A stretch of DNA of 64,000 nucleotides, from the NCBI GenBank assembly GCA_020354125.1, contig CP070643.1, forward strand, positions 3,858,512 through 3,922,511, in the 5' to 3' direction. The position numbers were made by a program, and so were the translations under genes. The notes under the pieces are model-generated. The model did no database searches. It was not told the DNA's origin and saw nothing but the letters and a program-made list of their open reading frames with translations. This document shows positions 35,902 through 45,807 of this stretch, in pieces. This DNA comes from Betaproteobacteria bacterium (lineage in GTDB: Bacteria > Pseudomonadota > Gammaproteobacteria > Burkholderiales > Eutrophovitaceae). Position 1 is the stretch's first letter. Each line of letters begins with the position of its first letter.

Positions 35902-37932
35902 ATGGCGAATTGGCGTTGTACGTGTTTTCGAATCTCCACACGATCGTTCGCGCGCAGCCTGCTACTCGCGCCCGCCGTATGTTTGGCGCTGAACTCTCCT
36001 ATGACTGCAGCCGCCACTGAACGCACGCGCCCGGCCCACGCCATTGCCATGCATGGCACACCCAAGTACCCGCCCGGTTTTCCACACTTCGATTACGTTA
36101 ACCCCGAGGCCCCCAAGGGCGGCACATTGCGCGTGGCAGTGCAGGGGACATTCGACAGCTTCAACCCGTTCATTCCGAAAGGCAATGCCGGCGCAGGTAG
36201 CTCCTATGAATCCTTGCTCACTGGCAGTGCCGATGAACCGTTTACGCAATATGGACTGATCGCTGAAAGCATCGAGGTACCGCCCGACCGGTCGTGGGCG
36301 ATTTTCACTCTGCGTCCGCAAGCGCGCTGGCATGATGGCAAGCCGATCACGGTAGACGATGTGATCTGGTCATTGGAGACACTGAAGACGAAGGGCCAGC
36401 CGTTCTTTCGCTTTTACTACGGTGGTGTAGCGAGCGCCGAACAAGTTGGCCCGCGACAAGTCAAGTTCAGTTTTTCCGACCTCGGCAACCGCGAGTTACC
36501 CCTTATCGTTGGCCAGCTGCCGATACTGCCGAAACACTATTGGGAATCGCGCGACTTCGAAAGCACCACGCTGGAGCCACCGCTGGGTAGCGGGCCCTAC
36601 CGCGTCACCGACTTCGAGCCGGGGCGCTACGTCGTTACCGAACGCGTCACCGATTACTGGGGCGAGGACTTGCCGGTCAACGTCGGACAAAACAATTTTG
36701 ACCGGATTCGTTACGACTACTATCGCGACGACACCGTCATTCGCCAGGCGCTGAAGGCAGGGGAAATCGATTTCCGGATGGAGAATCAGGCCAAAGCCTG
36801 GGCGCTCGACTATGACGTACCAGCGGTACAACGGGGCTGGCTCAACAAGGAGGAAATACGCCACTTCAGCCCGACCGGCATGCAGGCATTCGTTTACAAC
36901 ACGCGCCGAGAGATATTCAGTGACCGAAAGGTGCGCGAAGCACTCGCCTATGCCTTCGATTTCGAGTGGACCAACAGGAATCTGTTCTTCGGACAGTATG
37001 CGCGAACCGAAAGTTACTTTTCCAATTCGGAGCTGGCAGCGGCCGGCTTGCCCGAGGGGCGCGAACTCAACATCCTGGACCGTTTTCGCGAACGTGTCCC
37101 CGTCGAACTGTTCCACCGACCCTATCAGGCGCCGTCCACAGATGGCAGCGGCTGGCCGCGCGAGAACCTGGCCCGCGCTTTCGCGCTGCTCGCGGAGGCA
37201 GGCTGGGTAGTTCGCGATATGCAGCTGGTAAACGAAGAAACGGGCCAGACGTTCTCATTCGAGATTCTCCTTGTCAGTCCGGCCTTTGAACGAATCGTGT
37301 TGCCCTTCGCGCGTAACCTTAAGCGCCTTGGTATTAATGCCCGCGTGCGCCTTGTTGATCAGTCGCAATACATCAACCGCATTCGCAGTTTTGATTTCGA
37401 TATGATTGTGTCGGGCTGGGGCGCATCGGAGTCGCCCGGTAATGAACAGCGCAGTTACTGGACCAGCGCTGCGGCCAGCTCGCCCGCAGCAAGCAATTAC
37501 GCTGGTGTGAGCGATCCTGTCATCGACGAACTGGTGGAGTTGCTCATTAACGCGCCCGATCGCGTCAGTCTGGTAGCGCGCGCCCGCGCGTTGGATCGGG
37601 TGTTATTGTTTGGTTACTACGTGATTCCGCAGTGGCACCTGCGCATGCAACGCGTGTTGTACTGGGACAAATTCTCCCGGCCGGAGGTGACGCCACGCAC
37701 TGGCACATCGATCGACTACTGGTGGTTCGACGAGGCCAAGGCCGCGCGACTGGATAAAGCCCGAAACGAACGGCCGCAAAATGCCGACGACGAAAGTAAC
37801 AGCGCAGTTAGTCTGGATACGGCCCTGGGCATCATCATCGTGCTCGGTGCGATCGTCATCGTCATGGTTCGACACAGAAGGGCTCGGCGCAAAATTGTGG
37901 GGCAGGACCGATCGGCAAAGGCGCAGAGATAA
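35902..37932 (+). CDS. yejA: YejA-type peptide-binding protein with an added C-terminal membrane helix
   Basis: 676 aa. N-terminal signal peptide (SLLLAPAVCLALNSPMTAAA), then a family-5 solute-binding domain: HFDYVNPEAPKGGTLRVAVQGTFDSFNPF, WHDGKPITVDDVIWSLETLKTKG, GSGPYRVTDFEPGRYV, FSDRKVREALAYAFDFEW. It delivers oligopeptides to YejBEF. Unusually, the end carries SLDTALGIIIVLGAIVIVMVRHRRARRK, a clear transmembrane helix with a basic stop signal, so the receptor would be tethered to the inner membrane. Gram-negative binding proteins are normally free in the periplasm. Directly followed by yejB. Confidence 0.92.
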   Translation: MANWRCTCFRISTRSFARSLLLAPAVCLALNSPMTAAATERTRPAHAIAMHGTPKYPPGFPHFDYVNPEAPKGGTLRVAVQGTFDSFNPFIPKGNAGAGSSYESLLTGSADEPFTQYGLIAESIEVPPDRSWAIFTLRPQARWHDGKPITVDDVIWSLETLKTKGQPFFRFYYGGVASAEQVGPRQVKFSFSDLGNRELPLIVGQLPILPKHYWESRDFESTTLEPPLGSGPYRVTDFEPGRYVVTERVTDYWGEDLPVNVGQNNFDRIRYDYYRDDTVIRQALKAGEIDFRMENQAKAWALDYDVPAVQRGWLNKEEIRHFSPTGMQAFVYNTRREIFSDRKVREALAYAFDFEWTNRNLFFGQYARTESYFSNSELAAAGLPEGRELNILDRFRERVPVELFHRPYQAPSTDGSGWPRENLARAFALLAEAGWVVRDMQLVNEETGQTFSFEILLVSPAFERIVLPFARNLKRLGINARVRLVDQSQYINRIRSFDFDMIVSGWGASESPGNEQRSYWTSAAASSPAASNYAGVSDPVIDELVELLINAPDRVSLVARARALDRVLLFGYYVIPQWHLRMQRVLYWDKFSRPEVTPRTGTSIDYWWFDEAKAARLDKARNERPQNADDESNSAVSLDTALGIIIVLGAIVIVMVRHRRARRKIVGQDRSAKAQR

Positions 37933-39051
37933 ATGAGCGCATACATTGTCAGGCGCCTGTTACTGATGATTCCGACCCTGTTTGGCATCATGCTGATCAA
38001 TTTCATCGTGGTGCAGGCTGCACCGGGCGGCCCGGTTGAACAGGCGATCGCACAATTGACCGGCCAAGGCTCCGCGATTACCGAGCGGGTAACGCGTGCC
38101 GGAACCGGTGAAACGTTGACGTCAACTGCGCCGACAAGCGACGGCACCAGCCGCTATCGTGGCGCACAGGGGCTTGATCCGGAGTTCATCAAAGAACTCG
38201 AACAGCGCTTCGGTTTCGACAGGCCGATGCATGAGCGCTTTTTCAAAATGATGGGTGATTACCTCACCTTCGATTTCGGCGAGAGCTTTTTTCGTGATCG
38301 AAAAGTTGTCGATCTGGTACTCGACAAGATGCCGGTTTCGATCTCGCTCGGCGTCTGGACGACTTTGATTGTGTATCTGGTGTCGATACCGCTCGGCATC
38401 GCCAAAGCGGTGCGCGATGGCAGCCGCTTCGATGTTGGGACCAGCTTCGCGCTGGTGATCGGAACCGCCATTCCCAGTTTCCTGTTTGCGGTGTTCTTGC
38501 TGGTCGTGTTTGCCGGCGGCAGTTACCTTGACTGGTTTCCGCTTAGGGGGCTGCAGTCCGAGCAGTACCTCGGCCTTGGATTCACTGGCTGTATCGCCAG
38601 TGCCGCATGTATTGGGGACTATTTCTGGCACATCGCCTTGCCGGTTTTGGCAATGGTTATCGGCGGCTTCGCCACACTGGCCATGTTGACCAAGAACTCG
38701 TTCATGGATCAACTGCATCAGCAATACGTACTGACCGCGCGCGCAAAGGGGCTGTCGCAGCCACGGGTGCTCTACGGTCATGTTTTTCGTAATGCCATGT
38801 TGATTGTTATTGCCGGATTTCCCTCTGCGTTCATCGGTATTCTGTTTACTGGTTCGCTACTGATCGAAATAATCTTTTCCTTGGATGGACTGGGCTTGCT
38901 CGGATTCGAGGCCGCGTTCAACCGCGATTATCCATTGATGTTTGGCACACTGTTCTTTTTCTCCTTGCTTGGTCTGCTGATGGGCCTGATCGGTGACTTG
39001 ATGTACACCGTTGTCGATCCTCGAATCGACTTCGAAAGCCGGGACAGGTGA
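37933..39051 (+). CDS. yejB: Oligopeptide ABC permease YejB
   Basis: 372 aa, BPD_transp_1 membrane protein. First helix RRLLLMIPTLFGIMLINFIVVQAAPGGPVE, a long periplasmic loop with GLDPEFIKELEQRFGFDRPMHERFFKMM, and the EAA coupling loop VLTARAKGLSQPRVLYGHVFRNA. Length is typical of YejB (longer than DppB). It begins at the base after the yejA stop; the region before yejE is only 4-28 bp. Confidence 0.94.
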   Translation: MSAYIVRRLLLMIPTLFGIMLINFIVVQAAPGGPVEQAIAQLTGQGSAITERVTRAGTGETLTSTAPTSDGTSRYRGAQGLDPEFIKELEQRFGFDRPMHERFFKMMGDYLTFDFGESFFRDRKVVDLVLDKMPVSISLGVWTTLIVYLVSIPLGIAKAVRDGSRFDVGTSFALVIGTAIPSFLFAVFLLVVFAGGSYLDWFPLRGLQSEQYLGLGFTGCIASAACIGDYFWHIALPVLAMVIGGFATLAMLTKNSFMDQLHQQYVLTARAKGLSQPRVLYGHVFRNAMLIVIAGFPSAFIGILFTGSLLIEIIFSLDGLGLLGFEAAFNRDYPLMFGTLFFFSLLGLLMGLIGDLMYTVVDPRIDFESRDR

Positions 39052-39079
39052 ACTGATGGGGCAACAGGAGCACTCGGCT

Positions 39080-40192
39080 ATGAGCAAACAGTCCCGGTTG
39101 TCGCCGATCACGCGACGCCGATTACAAAATTTCCGTGCCAATCGACGCGGCTTCTGGTCGCTGTGGATATTTCTCGCATTGCTGGCTGCAACGTTGCCAG
39201 CCGAGTTCATCGCCAATGACAAGCCCATCATGGTGTACTACCAGGGCAGTTTCTACATGCCCATTTTTCGCGCCCATCCGGAAACCACTTTCGGCGGTGA
39301 GTTCGAGACCGAAGCCGATTATCGCGATCCGTATGTAGCTAACAGGATCGATGAAGGCGGTTGGATGGTCTGGCCATTGGTTCCCTATAGCTACCGCACT
39401 GTCGCCTGGGATTTGCCAGTGCCGGCACCGTCGCCGCCGGACGCCGTGCACTGGTTGGGCACAGACGATCAGGCGCGCGACGTGGTGGCAAGAGTGATCT
39501 ACGGTTTTCGCATTTCGGTTCTGTTCGGCTTCATACTCACCGTCATCAGCGCCGTCATCGGCGTTGCCGCCGGTGCGGTACAAGGTTACTTCGGCGGCTG
39601 GGTCGACTTGTTGGCGCAGCGCTTCATGGAAATCTGGGCTGGCATGCCAACGTTGTACTTGCTCATCATCCTCGCCAGCATCGTCGAACCCAACTTCTGG
39701 TGGCTACTTGGTTTGTTGCTGCTGTTTAGCTGGATGGGGTTTGTCGGAGTGGTACGCGCCGAGTTCCTGCGCGCACGAAACTTCGACTATGTGCGTGCCG
39801 CGCGCGCACTCGGGTTGAGCGACCGCATGATCATATTCCGCCACGTGTTGCCGAACGCTATGGTCGCGACCCTCACTTTCATGCCATTTACGCTTGCCGG
39901 CTCGGTAACCGTGCTCACCTCACTCGACTTCCTCGGTATCGGCTTGCCACCTGGATCGGCCTCGCTGGGCGAGTTGCTGGCACAAGGCAAGGCGAATTTA
40001 CAGGCGCCCTGGCTTGGACTGACCGGGTTCTTCGTCATCGCCTTGATGCTGAGTTTGCTGATCTTTATCGGCGAAGCGGTGCGTGATGCCTTTGATCCGC
40101 GCAAGCTGTTCGCTGGTGGCAAAGCGCCCGAGCCATCTGCTGTGGCTGCACAGACCGAGGGCGACGCGGCACCGTCCGCGGCGCAGAGTTAA
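39080..40192 (+). CDS. yejE: Oligopeptide ABC permease YejE
   Basis: 370 aa from the ATG at 39080, preceded by AGGAG at 39066-39070; an upstream in-frame ATG at 39056 is an alternative. DppC-like permease with a cytoplasmic start (SPITRRRLQNFRANRRGFWSLWIFLALLAATLPAEF), the YejE-specific long loop GWMVWPLVPYSYRTVAWDLP, LGTDDQARDVVARVIYGFRISV and the EAA loop VRAARALGLSDRMIIFRHVLPNA. Partner of YejB. Confidence 0.93.
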   Translation: MSKQSRLSPITRRRLQNFRANRRGFWSLWIFLALLAATLPAEFIANDKPIMVYYQGSFYMPIFRAHPETTFGGEFETEADYRDPYVANRIDEGGWMVWPLVPYSYRTVAWDLPVPAPSPPDAVHWLGTDDQARDVVARVIYGFRISVLFGFILTVISAVIGVAAGAVQGYFGGWVDLLAQRFMEIWAGMPTLYLLIILASIVEPNFWWLLGLLLLFSWMGFVGVVRAEFLRARNFDYVRAARALGLSDRMIIFRHVLPNAMVATLTFMPFTLAGSVTVLTSLDFLGIGLPPGSASLGELLAQGKANLQAPWLGLTGFFVIALMLSLLIFIGEAVRDAFDPRKLFAGGKAPEPSAVAAQTEGDAAPSAAQS

Positions 40193-40203
40193 CCAGGCAA
40201 GCT

Positions 40204-41835
40204 ATGAGCGACAAGCTGCTGCAAATAGAAAATCTTGGCGTGCAATTCCGTCAGGCCGGAAATGTCGTCAACGCAGTGAAAGATGCATCGCTGCATGTCG
40301 GCGAAGGTGAAACGGTGGCACTGGTCGGTGAGAGCGGCTCGGGGAAATCGGTCACCGCATTGTCCGTACTGCAGCTTCTACCCTATCCGGCTGCCGTGCA
40401 CACCAAAGGCAGTTCGATCACTTTCCAGGGTAAGCAACTGGTCGGTGCCAGCCAGCGGGAGTTGCAACAGGTTAGAGGCGATCGGATCTCGATGATCTTC
40501 CAGGAGCCGATGACGTCGCTCAACCCACTGCACGTGGTTGAAAAGCAGATCAGTGAAGTGCTGATGGTGCATAAAGGTATGTCACAGCAGGCAGCACGAG
40601 CTCGCTGCCTGGAGTTGCTGGAACTGGTGCGGATTCCGCAGCCGGAGCAGCGGCTCAAGTCCTACCCGCACCAGCTGTCTGGTGGGCAGCGCCAGCGCGT
40701 CATGATCGCCATGGCTCTGGCCAACGAACCTGATCTGCTCATTGCTGATGAACCGACCACAGCGGTCGACGTAACGGTGCAGGCGCAACTGTTGCAGCTA
40801 CTCGACGATTTGCGCGACCGCTTGCGCATGTCGATGCTTCTCATCACGCACGACCTGCGGGTGGTGCGCAAGATGGCCGACCGGGTTTATGTCATGTATG
40901 CCGGTGAAATCGTCGAAACCGGACCGGTGGAACGTGTCTTCGACGAGCCGCAGCATCCTTACACGCAGCGCTTGCTGGCTGCGCAGCCGGGCGGCAACCC
41001 GACACCAGTGGCGCCGGATGCACCGGTGGTGATGCAAGGCGACAATGTCAAAGTCTGGTTTCCGATCCAGCGCGGCGTGCTGCGTCGGACGGTCGGTCAC
41101 ATCAAGGCCGTTGATGGTATTAGTCTGCGTGTCCACGAAGGCCAGACCCTTGGTGTGGTCGGCGAAAGCGGATCAGGCAAGACGACATTGGGCCTCGCCT
41201 TGCTCCGCCTCGAGCAAAGCCAGGGCGGGATCGAATTCCTCGGCCGCGAGATCCAGACACTGCGGGCGAAACCCCTGCGTCCATTGCGCCGCGAAATGCA
41301 GATAGTCTTTCAAGACCCGTTTGGCAGTCTGAGTCCGCGTTTGTCGGTAGGACAGATTGTCGGAGAAGGGCTCGAAGTTCACCAACTGGCCGATTCACCG
41401 TCTGAGCGCGAGCAGCTGATCGTCGACGCGCTCAAGGAAGTCGGTCTCGATCCTGAAAGCCGTCATCGCTACCCGCATGAATTTTCCGGCGGACAACGGC
41501 AACGCATCGCAATCGCGCGCGCCATGGTGCTGAAACCGCGCTTTGTCGTGCTCGACGAACCGACTTCCGCACTGGATATGTCAGTGCAAGCGCAAATTGT
41601 CGACCTGTTGCGCGAACTTCAGCAACGTCACCGCCTGGCGTATCTGTTCATCAGTCACGATCTGAGTGTGGTCCGCGCACTGAGCGATGAAGTGATCGTG
41701 ATGCGCGATGGTCAACTGGTCGAGCATGGCACAGCCAAGCAGATTTTCGACAACCCGCGCGAATCCTATACCCGCGCACTCATTTCCGCCGCCTTCGACA
41801 TAGAGTTGACAGACGAGGCCGCGGCCAGCGCCTGA
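40204..41835 (+). CDS. yejF: Double ATPase of the peptide importer, YejF
   Basis: 543 aa with two fused ABC ATPase domains. Domain 1: Walker [14 protein letters not shown], signature [15 protein letters not shown], Walker [13 protein letters not shown]. Domain 2 (from about residue 280): Walker [14 protein letters not shown], signature [15 protein letters not shown], Walker [13 protein letters not shown]. The [15 protein letters not shown] oligopeptide-family motif follows domain 1. It powers YejABE; in enterobacteria this transporter imports peptides such as microcin C. Convergent with the SPOR gene, seven bases away. Confidence 0.94.
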   Translation: MSDKLLQIENLGVQFRQAGNVVNAVKDASLHVGEGETVALVGESGSGKSVTALSVLQLLPYPAAVHTKGSSITFQGKQLVGASQRELQQVRGDRISMIFQEPMTSLNPLHVVEKQISEVLMVHKGMSQQAARARCLELLELVRIPQPEQRLKSYPHQLSGGQRQRVMIAMALANEPDLLIADEPTTAVDVTVQAQLLQLLDDLRDRLRMSMLLITHDLRVVRKMADRVYVMYAGEIVETGPVERVFDEPQHPYTQRLLAAQPGGNPTPVAPDAPVVMQGDNVKVWFPIQRGVLRRTVGHIKAVDGISLRVHEGQTLGVVGESGSGKTTLGLALLRLEQSQGGIEFLGREIQTLRAKPLRPLRREMQIVFQDPFGSLSPRLSVGQIVGEGLEVHQLADSPSEREQLIVDALKEVGLDPESRHRYPHEFSGGQRQRIAIARAMVLKPRFVVLDEPTSALDMSVQAQIVDLLRELQQRHRLAYLFISHDLSVVRALSDEVIVMRDGQLVEHGTAKQIFDNPRESYTRALISAAFDIELTDEAAASA

Positions 41836-41842
41836 AAAACAC

Positions 41843-42481
41843 TCAGCACTCGGTTGCGCGCATGTCGCTTCCGGGAAAACGCCTCGCCAATTCAACCAGC
41901 TGCGTCGACTCCTCGGGGCTCGGCGCACGGATAACCAGGGTCGTTTGCAGCGTGCGCTGCTCGCGCCGCCCAACCTCTCCGGTGCGAATTCCTTTGCCCC
42001 TCAGTTCGGTTAAATAGGCGCGCGCGCCGTCTTCTTTCTGGAACGTGCCGAGCGATATTGCATAACGCCAACGCCCGGCCTCCGATATCTTGACGAAGTC
42101 AGTGATGCCAAGATCGACCAGTTCGTCCGCCTTGCGATCCATGCGTGCCCGCGAGCCCTGCGGCGGCATGAAGACCCACCAATCCGTTGTCACTTCCTGC
42201 TTGCGCGCCGTGATCCGTTCGTCGAGTACCATCGGCGCCAGCGCTTCGCTGACCCGCCTCAGTTCCAGATCGCCGAAGCTTCCCCATTCCAGACACGCTG
42301 TAGGTTGCCGAGCTGCACGCTGCGCGGCCGGAATGACCGGCTCGGGCACAATCCGGATCTTGTCCGCATTCATCTGAAAATCGACGATCTTGGCGTCGGG
42401 GTTCGGGCGCGTATAGTGAAGGTAGCCGTAGCCAGCCAGCGCGACATTGACCAGCAGCAGAAAAAAGAACAACCACCTCAT
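41843..42481 (-). CDS. Membrane-anchored SPOR-domain protein
   Basis: 212 aa: an N-terminal transmembrane helix (LFFFLLLVNVALAGYGYL), then a periplasmic region with ACLEWGSFGDLELRRVSEAL and a SPOR-like fold (WRYAISLGTFQKEDGARAYLTELRGKGIRTGEV). SPOR domains bind denuded septal glycan. Third gene of birA-coaX-SPOR, an arrangement common in gammaproteobacteria. Its individual function is unknown. Confidence 0.85.
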   Translation of the reverse strand: MRWLFFFLLLVNVALAGYGYLHYTRPNPDAKIVDFQMNADKIRIVPEPVIPAAQRAARQPTACLEWGSFGDLELRRVSEALAPMVLDERITARKQEVTTDWWVFMPPQGSRARMDRKADELVDLGITDFVKISEAGRWRYAISLGTFQKEDGARAYLTELRGKGIRTGEVGRREQRTLQTTLVIRAPSPEESTQLVELARRFPGSDMRATEC

Positions 42482-42525
42482 CGGGCCAACTCTTTTCGTC
42501 CTCGGTTGAGTTTGCTAGGCGTGCC

Positions 42526-43287
42526 TCATGACGAACCGCGCCGTGTCATTGTCTCTTCGCCGATGCGCACCAGCCCTTGCAATACCAGTGTGTCGTTCAT
42601 CACGATGGGAAAGCCAGAGACAGCCGCAAGCAGAGGCGCGGCACCACCTGTGGCAATGACACTCACGTCGTCGTGTCCGGCTTGCTGCATCTCGCCAAGC
42701 ATATGCTCGATCGCACCACACGTAGCGCGCGCCGCGCCGGTTGTGATTGCATCGGGTGTCGAGCGCGGAAACGGCACCACCTCGCCCCGCTTCGATCCAA
42801 GCCGCGCAGTCTTGCTCGCGAGGGAGCTGTGCATCATGTCGAGGCCTGGCAAAATCATGCCACCGAGAAACACTCCGTTGTCGGTCAATGCGTCGATCGT
42901 TGTCGCAGTTCCCATGCACACGACAACGCAGTTACCCGGCACAGAAACATGGGCTCCGATCAACGCCGCCCAACGGTCCGGGCCAAGCTGCTCCGGATCG
43001 TCATACGCGTTGCTCACCCCGCACTGCTGGACCTGCCCTTTGACCCATGTCGGCGACAGCCCCCAGCGCACACACGCGAATTTCAAGTAGGTACCGACGG
43101 CGTGGCCCGCAACGTTGGCAATCACCACCGCTTCGGGAGCGGCCAATGATTTCCACTCAGCATCGAGCCGTTGTGGTTCATTTGTGGCGACCCAGCCCTG
43201 CTTGGCGAAAGCGGCATTTTCGTACAACGCCCACTTCACGCGGCTGTTTCCCGCATCGACGGCCAGTATTCGAGTTGATCGTGACAA
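42526..43287 (-). CDS. coaX: Type III pantothenate kinase CoaX
   Basis: 253 aa ASKHA-fold kinase: AVDAGNSRVKWALYE (phosphate-1), LGPDRWAALIGAH, VVCMGTATTIDAL (phosphate-2) and IATGGAAPLLAA (adenosine). It phosphorylates pantothenate, the first step to coenzyme A, independent of feedback by CoA. Lies between birA and the SPOR gene. Confidence 0.95.
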   Translation of the reverse strand: MSRSTRILAVDAGNSRVKWALYENAAFAKQGWVATNEPQRLDAEWKSLAAPEAVVIANVAGHAVGTYLKFACVRWGLSPTWVKGQVQQCGVSNAYDDPEQLGPDRWAALIGAHVSVPGNCVVVCMGTATTIDALTDNGVFLGGMILPGLDMMHSSLASKTARLGSKRGEVVPFPRSTPDAITTGAARATCGAIEHMLGEMQQAGHDDVSVIATGGAAPLLAAVSGFPIVMNDTLVLQGLVRIGEETMTRRGSS

Positions 43288-43396
43288 ACGTCAGTATCCG
43301 CAGAGCGCCGCAACATGGTAGCCGAAGCGCACAGATTGCGATCCCGTCAACACGGCATCGAGGAACAAGCTGAGCAGTAAACGATATCTCACCTTG

Positions 43397-44374
43397 CTAG
43401 CCTGCCTTAAGTCGTAGAGACAATTCACCCGAGTGAACGGTACGCGTTCCTTCCGCGGTCTGCACAAGCAACGCACCAGTTTCATCCACTCCGAGCGCCC
43501 TTCCATCCAGTTGGATCTCGCCGCTCATTTCAATCGCTACCATTTTATCTTGGTAAGCATGGGCTCGTTGCCACTCGGCCCGCAGCGCACCAAATCCGTT
43601 GCGAGAATACGTGCCAAGCACATCGCTCAGATCGGACAGCACGCGTGCCAGCAATCTGTTGCGGTCAACGTGCACGCCGGCAGACCCGAGGTCGGCAGTG
43701 GGTTGATCGATCAGATCAGTGACGGGCTTTAACAGACGCAGGTTGATACCGATACCAATGACGGCACTGATACCACCTGCAGGACGAGCAATGCTCTCGA
43801 TCAGTATGCCGCCGAGCTTACGCTGCTGCCATAGCAGGTCATTTGGCCACTTGAGTTGCACGCCCTGCAATCCCATTGTCTGCAGGCTGCGAACGAGTGA
43901 AACCCCGACCGCCAGAGACAGACTGGATAGTGCGCTGGCAGCTTCATCGAAATTCCATAACAGCGAAAACGTCAACGTGCCACCGAGGGCGGAGACCCAG
44001 CGCCGGCGGCGCCGTCCGCGTCCGGCACTCTGTTCTTCGGCGACGCGTACCAGCCCGCCGGCCGCACCCTGCCTTGCCCGTAGCATCAGATCTTCGTTGG
44101 TTGAACCAGTCTGGTCGACCACCTCAATCGAGAACAGGTGCGCCTTGTCGCCGAGAAAACGCTCGACCTGTGCTACGTTGAGCGCGCAAAACGGTGTCAG
44201 CAGTCTGCAACCGGTCTGTTCATTGATCTCTATTTCCAATCCGGCACTTGCCAGACTGTCGAGCACTTCAGACACACATGCCTGGGAAAGACCCAGTTGT
44301 TGTCTGATTTCATCGAAGGCGTGTGAACGCCCATCCGAGAGAAAACGCAAGAATGGAAAAACAGGTACTGTCAT
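43397..44374 (-). CDS. birA: Bifunctional biotin ligase / biotin-operon repressor BirA
   Basis: 325 aa from the ATG at 44374 (MTVPVFPFLRFLSDGRSHAFDEIRQQLG); the frame reaches further upstream but BirA proteins begin here. An N-terminal winged helix (residues about 8-60), then the ligase core: TGSTNEDLMLRA, EEQSAGRGRRRRRWVS (the GRGRxGRxW loop, with an unusually Arg-rich centre), LKWPNDLLWQQRKLGGILIES and the SH3-like C-domain. It biotinylates acetyl-CoA carboxylase. A 109-bp gap to coaX shows no gene. Confidence 0.94.
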   Translation of the reverse strand: MTVPVFPFLRFLSDGRSHAFDEIRQQLGLSQACVSEVLDSLASAGLEIEINEQTGCRLLTPFCALNVAQVERFLGDKAHLFSIEVVDQTGSTNEDLMLRARQGAAGGLVRVAEEQSAGRGRRRRRWVSALGGTLTFSLLWNFDEAASALSSLSLAVGVSLVRSLQTMGLQGVQLKWPNDLLWQQRKLGGILIESIARPAGGISAVIGIGINLRLLKPVTDLIDQPTADLGSAGVHVDRNRLLARVLSDLSDVLGTYSRNGFGALRAEWQRAHAYQDKMVAIEMSGEIQLDGRALGVDETGALLVQTAEGTRTVHSGELSLRLKAG

Positions 44375-44439
44375 GTCTTGAACAACGCGACCGATTCGCC
44401 GCAGACTATACCCGAGCTGGTTTGTGCCCGCATGTTGAT

Positions 44440-44530
44440 CTAGGGAACCTACATTCCCTGCAAGACGCGCCTTGCCACAGACCTTGTACGTGCGCGTTGA
44501 GTACATGACAATTAGTCAGAGGTTCCCTAG
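44440..44530. repeat. Long inverted repeat with alternative hairpins between birA and uspA
   Basis: CTAGGGAACCT (44440-44450) is mirrored by AGGTTCCCTAG (44520-44530), 11 of 11 bases; two to three more outer bases pair with one mismatch. The left arm can instead pair locally: AGGGAA (44442-44447) with TTCCCT (44454-44459). The two pairings exclude each other. It lies in the divergent region before birA and uspA and could be a leader switch, a protein site or a small mobile-element relic. Confidence 0.55.
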
Positions 44531-44595
44531 GTCAATGAGCCGGCACGGACACCGACCAAATATGTTGTCCGAATAACTCGATGGAGGAGTCGAAC

Positions 44596-45060
44596 ATGTA
44601 CAAGCACATTCTGATACCCACCGATGGTTCACCAGAGTCACGAACGGCGATACGAGAAGGTATCGCACTCGCAAAGCAACTTGGTGCGCGGGTCACCGGG
44701 TTCTATTCTCCCGAGCAATACGAGGTGCTTGCCTATGGTGAGTACTTTCCGCCCAATCTCATCTCGAGAGGGGAGTGGACCAAGCGCAGCAAGCAGACCG
44801 CCGAAAAATATCTGGCGCCAATTGAAAAGGCCGCAAAAGCCGCGAACCTTCGCTATGAAGGTTACTACAAGGAAAGTATCGCGCCGTGGCAGGCAATCGT
44901 CGACGCTGCAAAACGGAAAAAGTGTGATCTCATCTTCATGGCATCGCATGGCCGGACCGGCATCCAGGGAATGGTGCTGGGAAGCCAGGCCGCGAAAGTG
45001 CTGTCTCATTCGCCAATCCCGGTGCTCGTTCACAAGGCGAAGAAGAGAACAAGGAAATAG
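44596..45060 (+). CDS. Universal stress protein (UspA family)
   Basis: 154 aa from the ATG at 44596, with GGAGG about 9 bases upstream. Start MYKHILIPTDGSPESRTAIREGIALAKQLGARVTGFY and C-terminal CDLIFMASHGRTGIQGMVLGSQAAKVLSHSPIPVLVH, including the G-x2-G-x-n-GS nucleotide loop of ATP-binding members. Cytoplasmic stress protein; specific role unknown. After the stop lies a GGAATCCCCGGGGTTCC inverted repeat (45074-45090). Confidence 0.92.
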   Translation: MYKHILIPTDGSPESRTAIREGIALAKQLGARVTGFYSPEQYEVLAYGEYFPPNLISRGEWTKRSKQTAEKYLAPIEKAAKAANLRYEGYYKESIAPWQAIVDAAKRKKCDLIFMASHGRTGIQGMVLGSQAAKVLSHSPIPVLVHKAKKRTRK

Positions 45061-45256
45061 GCCCTATCGGCCTGGAATCCCCGGGGTTCCCGAAAGCACC
45101 GTCAAAAGTGTCGTCGATCGGCGACAACTTACGGATTTTTTTGAATTTTTTTCTGTGCGCGCGTTCCCAATCGGATACTCGGCGTCTATCATTTCATTGC
45201 GGCAATCGTCGCATCAAGAATATGCAGACTAGGTATTTTGGGGACAGGAGCGCACA

Positions 45257-45730
45257 ATGAAAAAACTGCTATTGCTGGTGGCAATCGGCGCGACGCTGAT
45301 TTCAGGAAGTGCCTGGGCACAATCCACCGACCAGTTGATGTTCGGTCTAAAGGGCGGACTTGCCAAGCCACATGGCTCGAGCAATGACTCGGGCTTCAAT
45401 ATCGCCGGCGTAATGGGCAAGCGAATCCAGGACAATGTTTATTGGGAGGCGGAACTCAGCCTCGGCATCGTCGACGGTGAAGTCGGTTCGAACAAAGACT
45501 GGAACATCAACTCGATTGCCGGCTACGGTGTTTATCGCACCAGCGGCGACATTCATCTGAAGGCCAAACTCGGCGTCTCGTACTGGGATGACGACTTTGA
45601 CGACGATATCAACCTCACCGCGGGCATTGGTCTGGGTTTTCGCGCAGGCAATGGTGTGATCGATGTCGAATATACACAGATCAATCCACGCACCGATTAC
45701 CTCACAATCGGTTACATCTTCAACTTCTAA
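45257..45730 (+). CDS. Small outer-membrane beta-barrel protein
   Basis: 157 aa. Signal peptide MKKLLLLVAIGATLISGSAWA, then alternating amphipathic strands (LMFGLKGGLAKPHG, VYWEAELSLGIVDGEVG, IHLKAKLGVSYWDDDF, LTAGIGLGFRAGNGVIDVEYTQINP) ending in the C-terminal aromatic YLTIGYIFNF recognised by the BAM machinery. Probably an eight-stranded porin-like barrel. Function unknown. Followed 20 bp later by a strong terminator. Confidence 0.82.
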   Translation: MKKLLLLVAIGATLISGSAWAQSTDQLMFGLKGGLAKPHGSSNDSGFNIAGVMGKRIQDNVYWEAELSLGIVDGEVGSNKDWNINSIAGYGVYRTSGDIHLKAKLGVSYWDDDFDDDINLTAGIGLGFRAGNGVIDVEYTQINPRTDYLTIGYIFNF

Positions 45731-45750
45731 GCGATTCGATCTGGCAACAA

Positions 45751-45780
45751 AAAACCGCGCGGTCGAAACCGCGCGGTTTT
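45751..45780. terminator. Bidirectional Rho-independent terminator
   Basis: Perfect 13-bp stem AAAACCGCGCGGT / ACCGCGCGGTTTT with a CGAA loop and T runs on both strands. It ends the barrel gene on the plus strand and the convergent gluconolactonase-like gene on the minus strand. Confidence 0.92.
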
Positions 45781-45807
45781 TCTTCTACTACTAACTACGA
45801 GTTCCGG

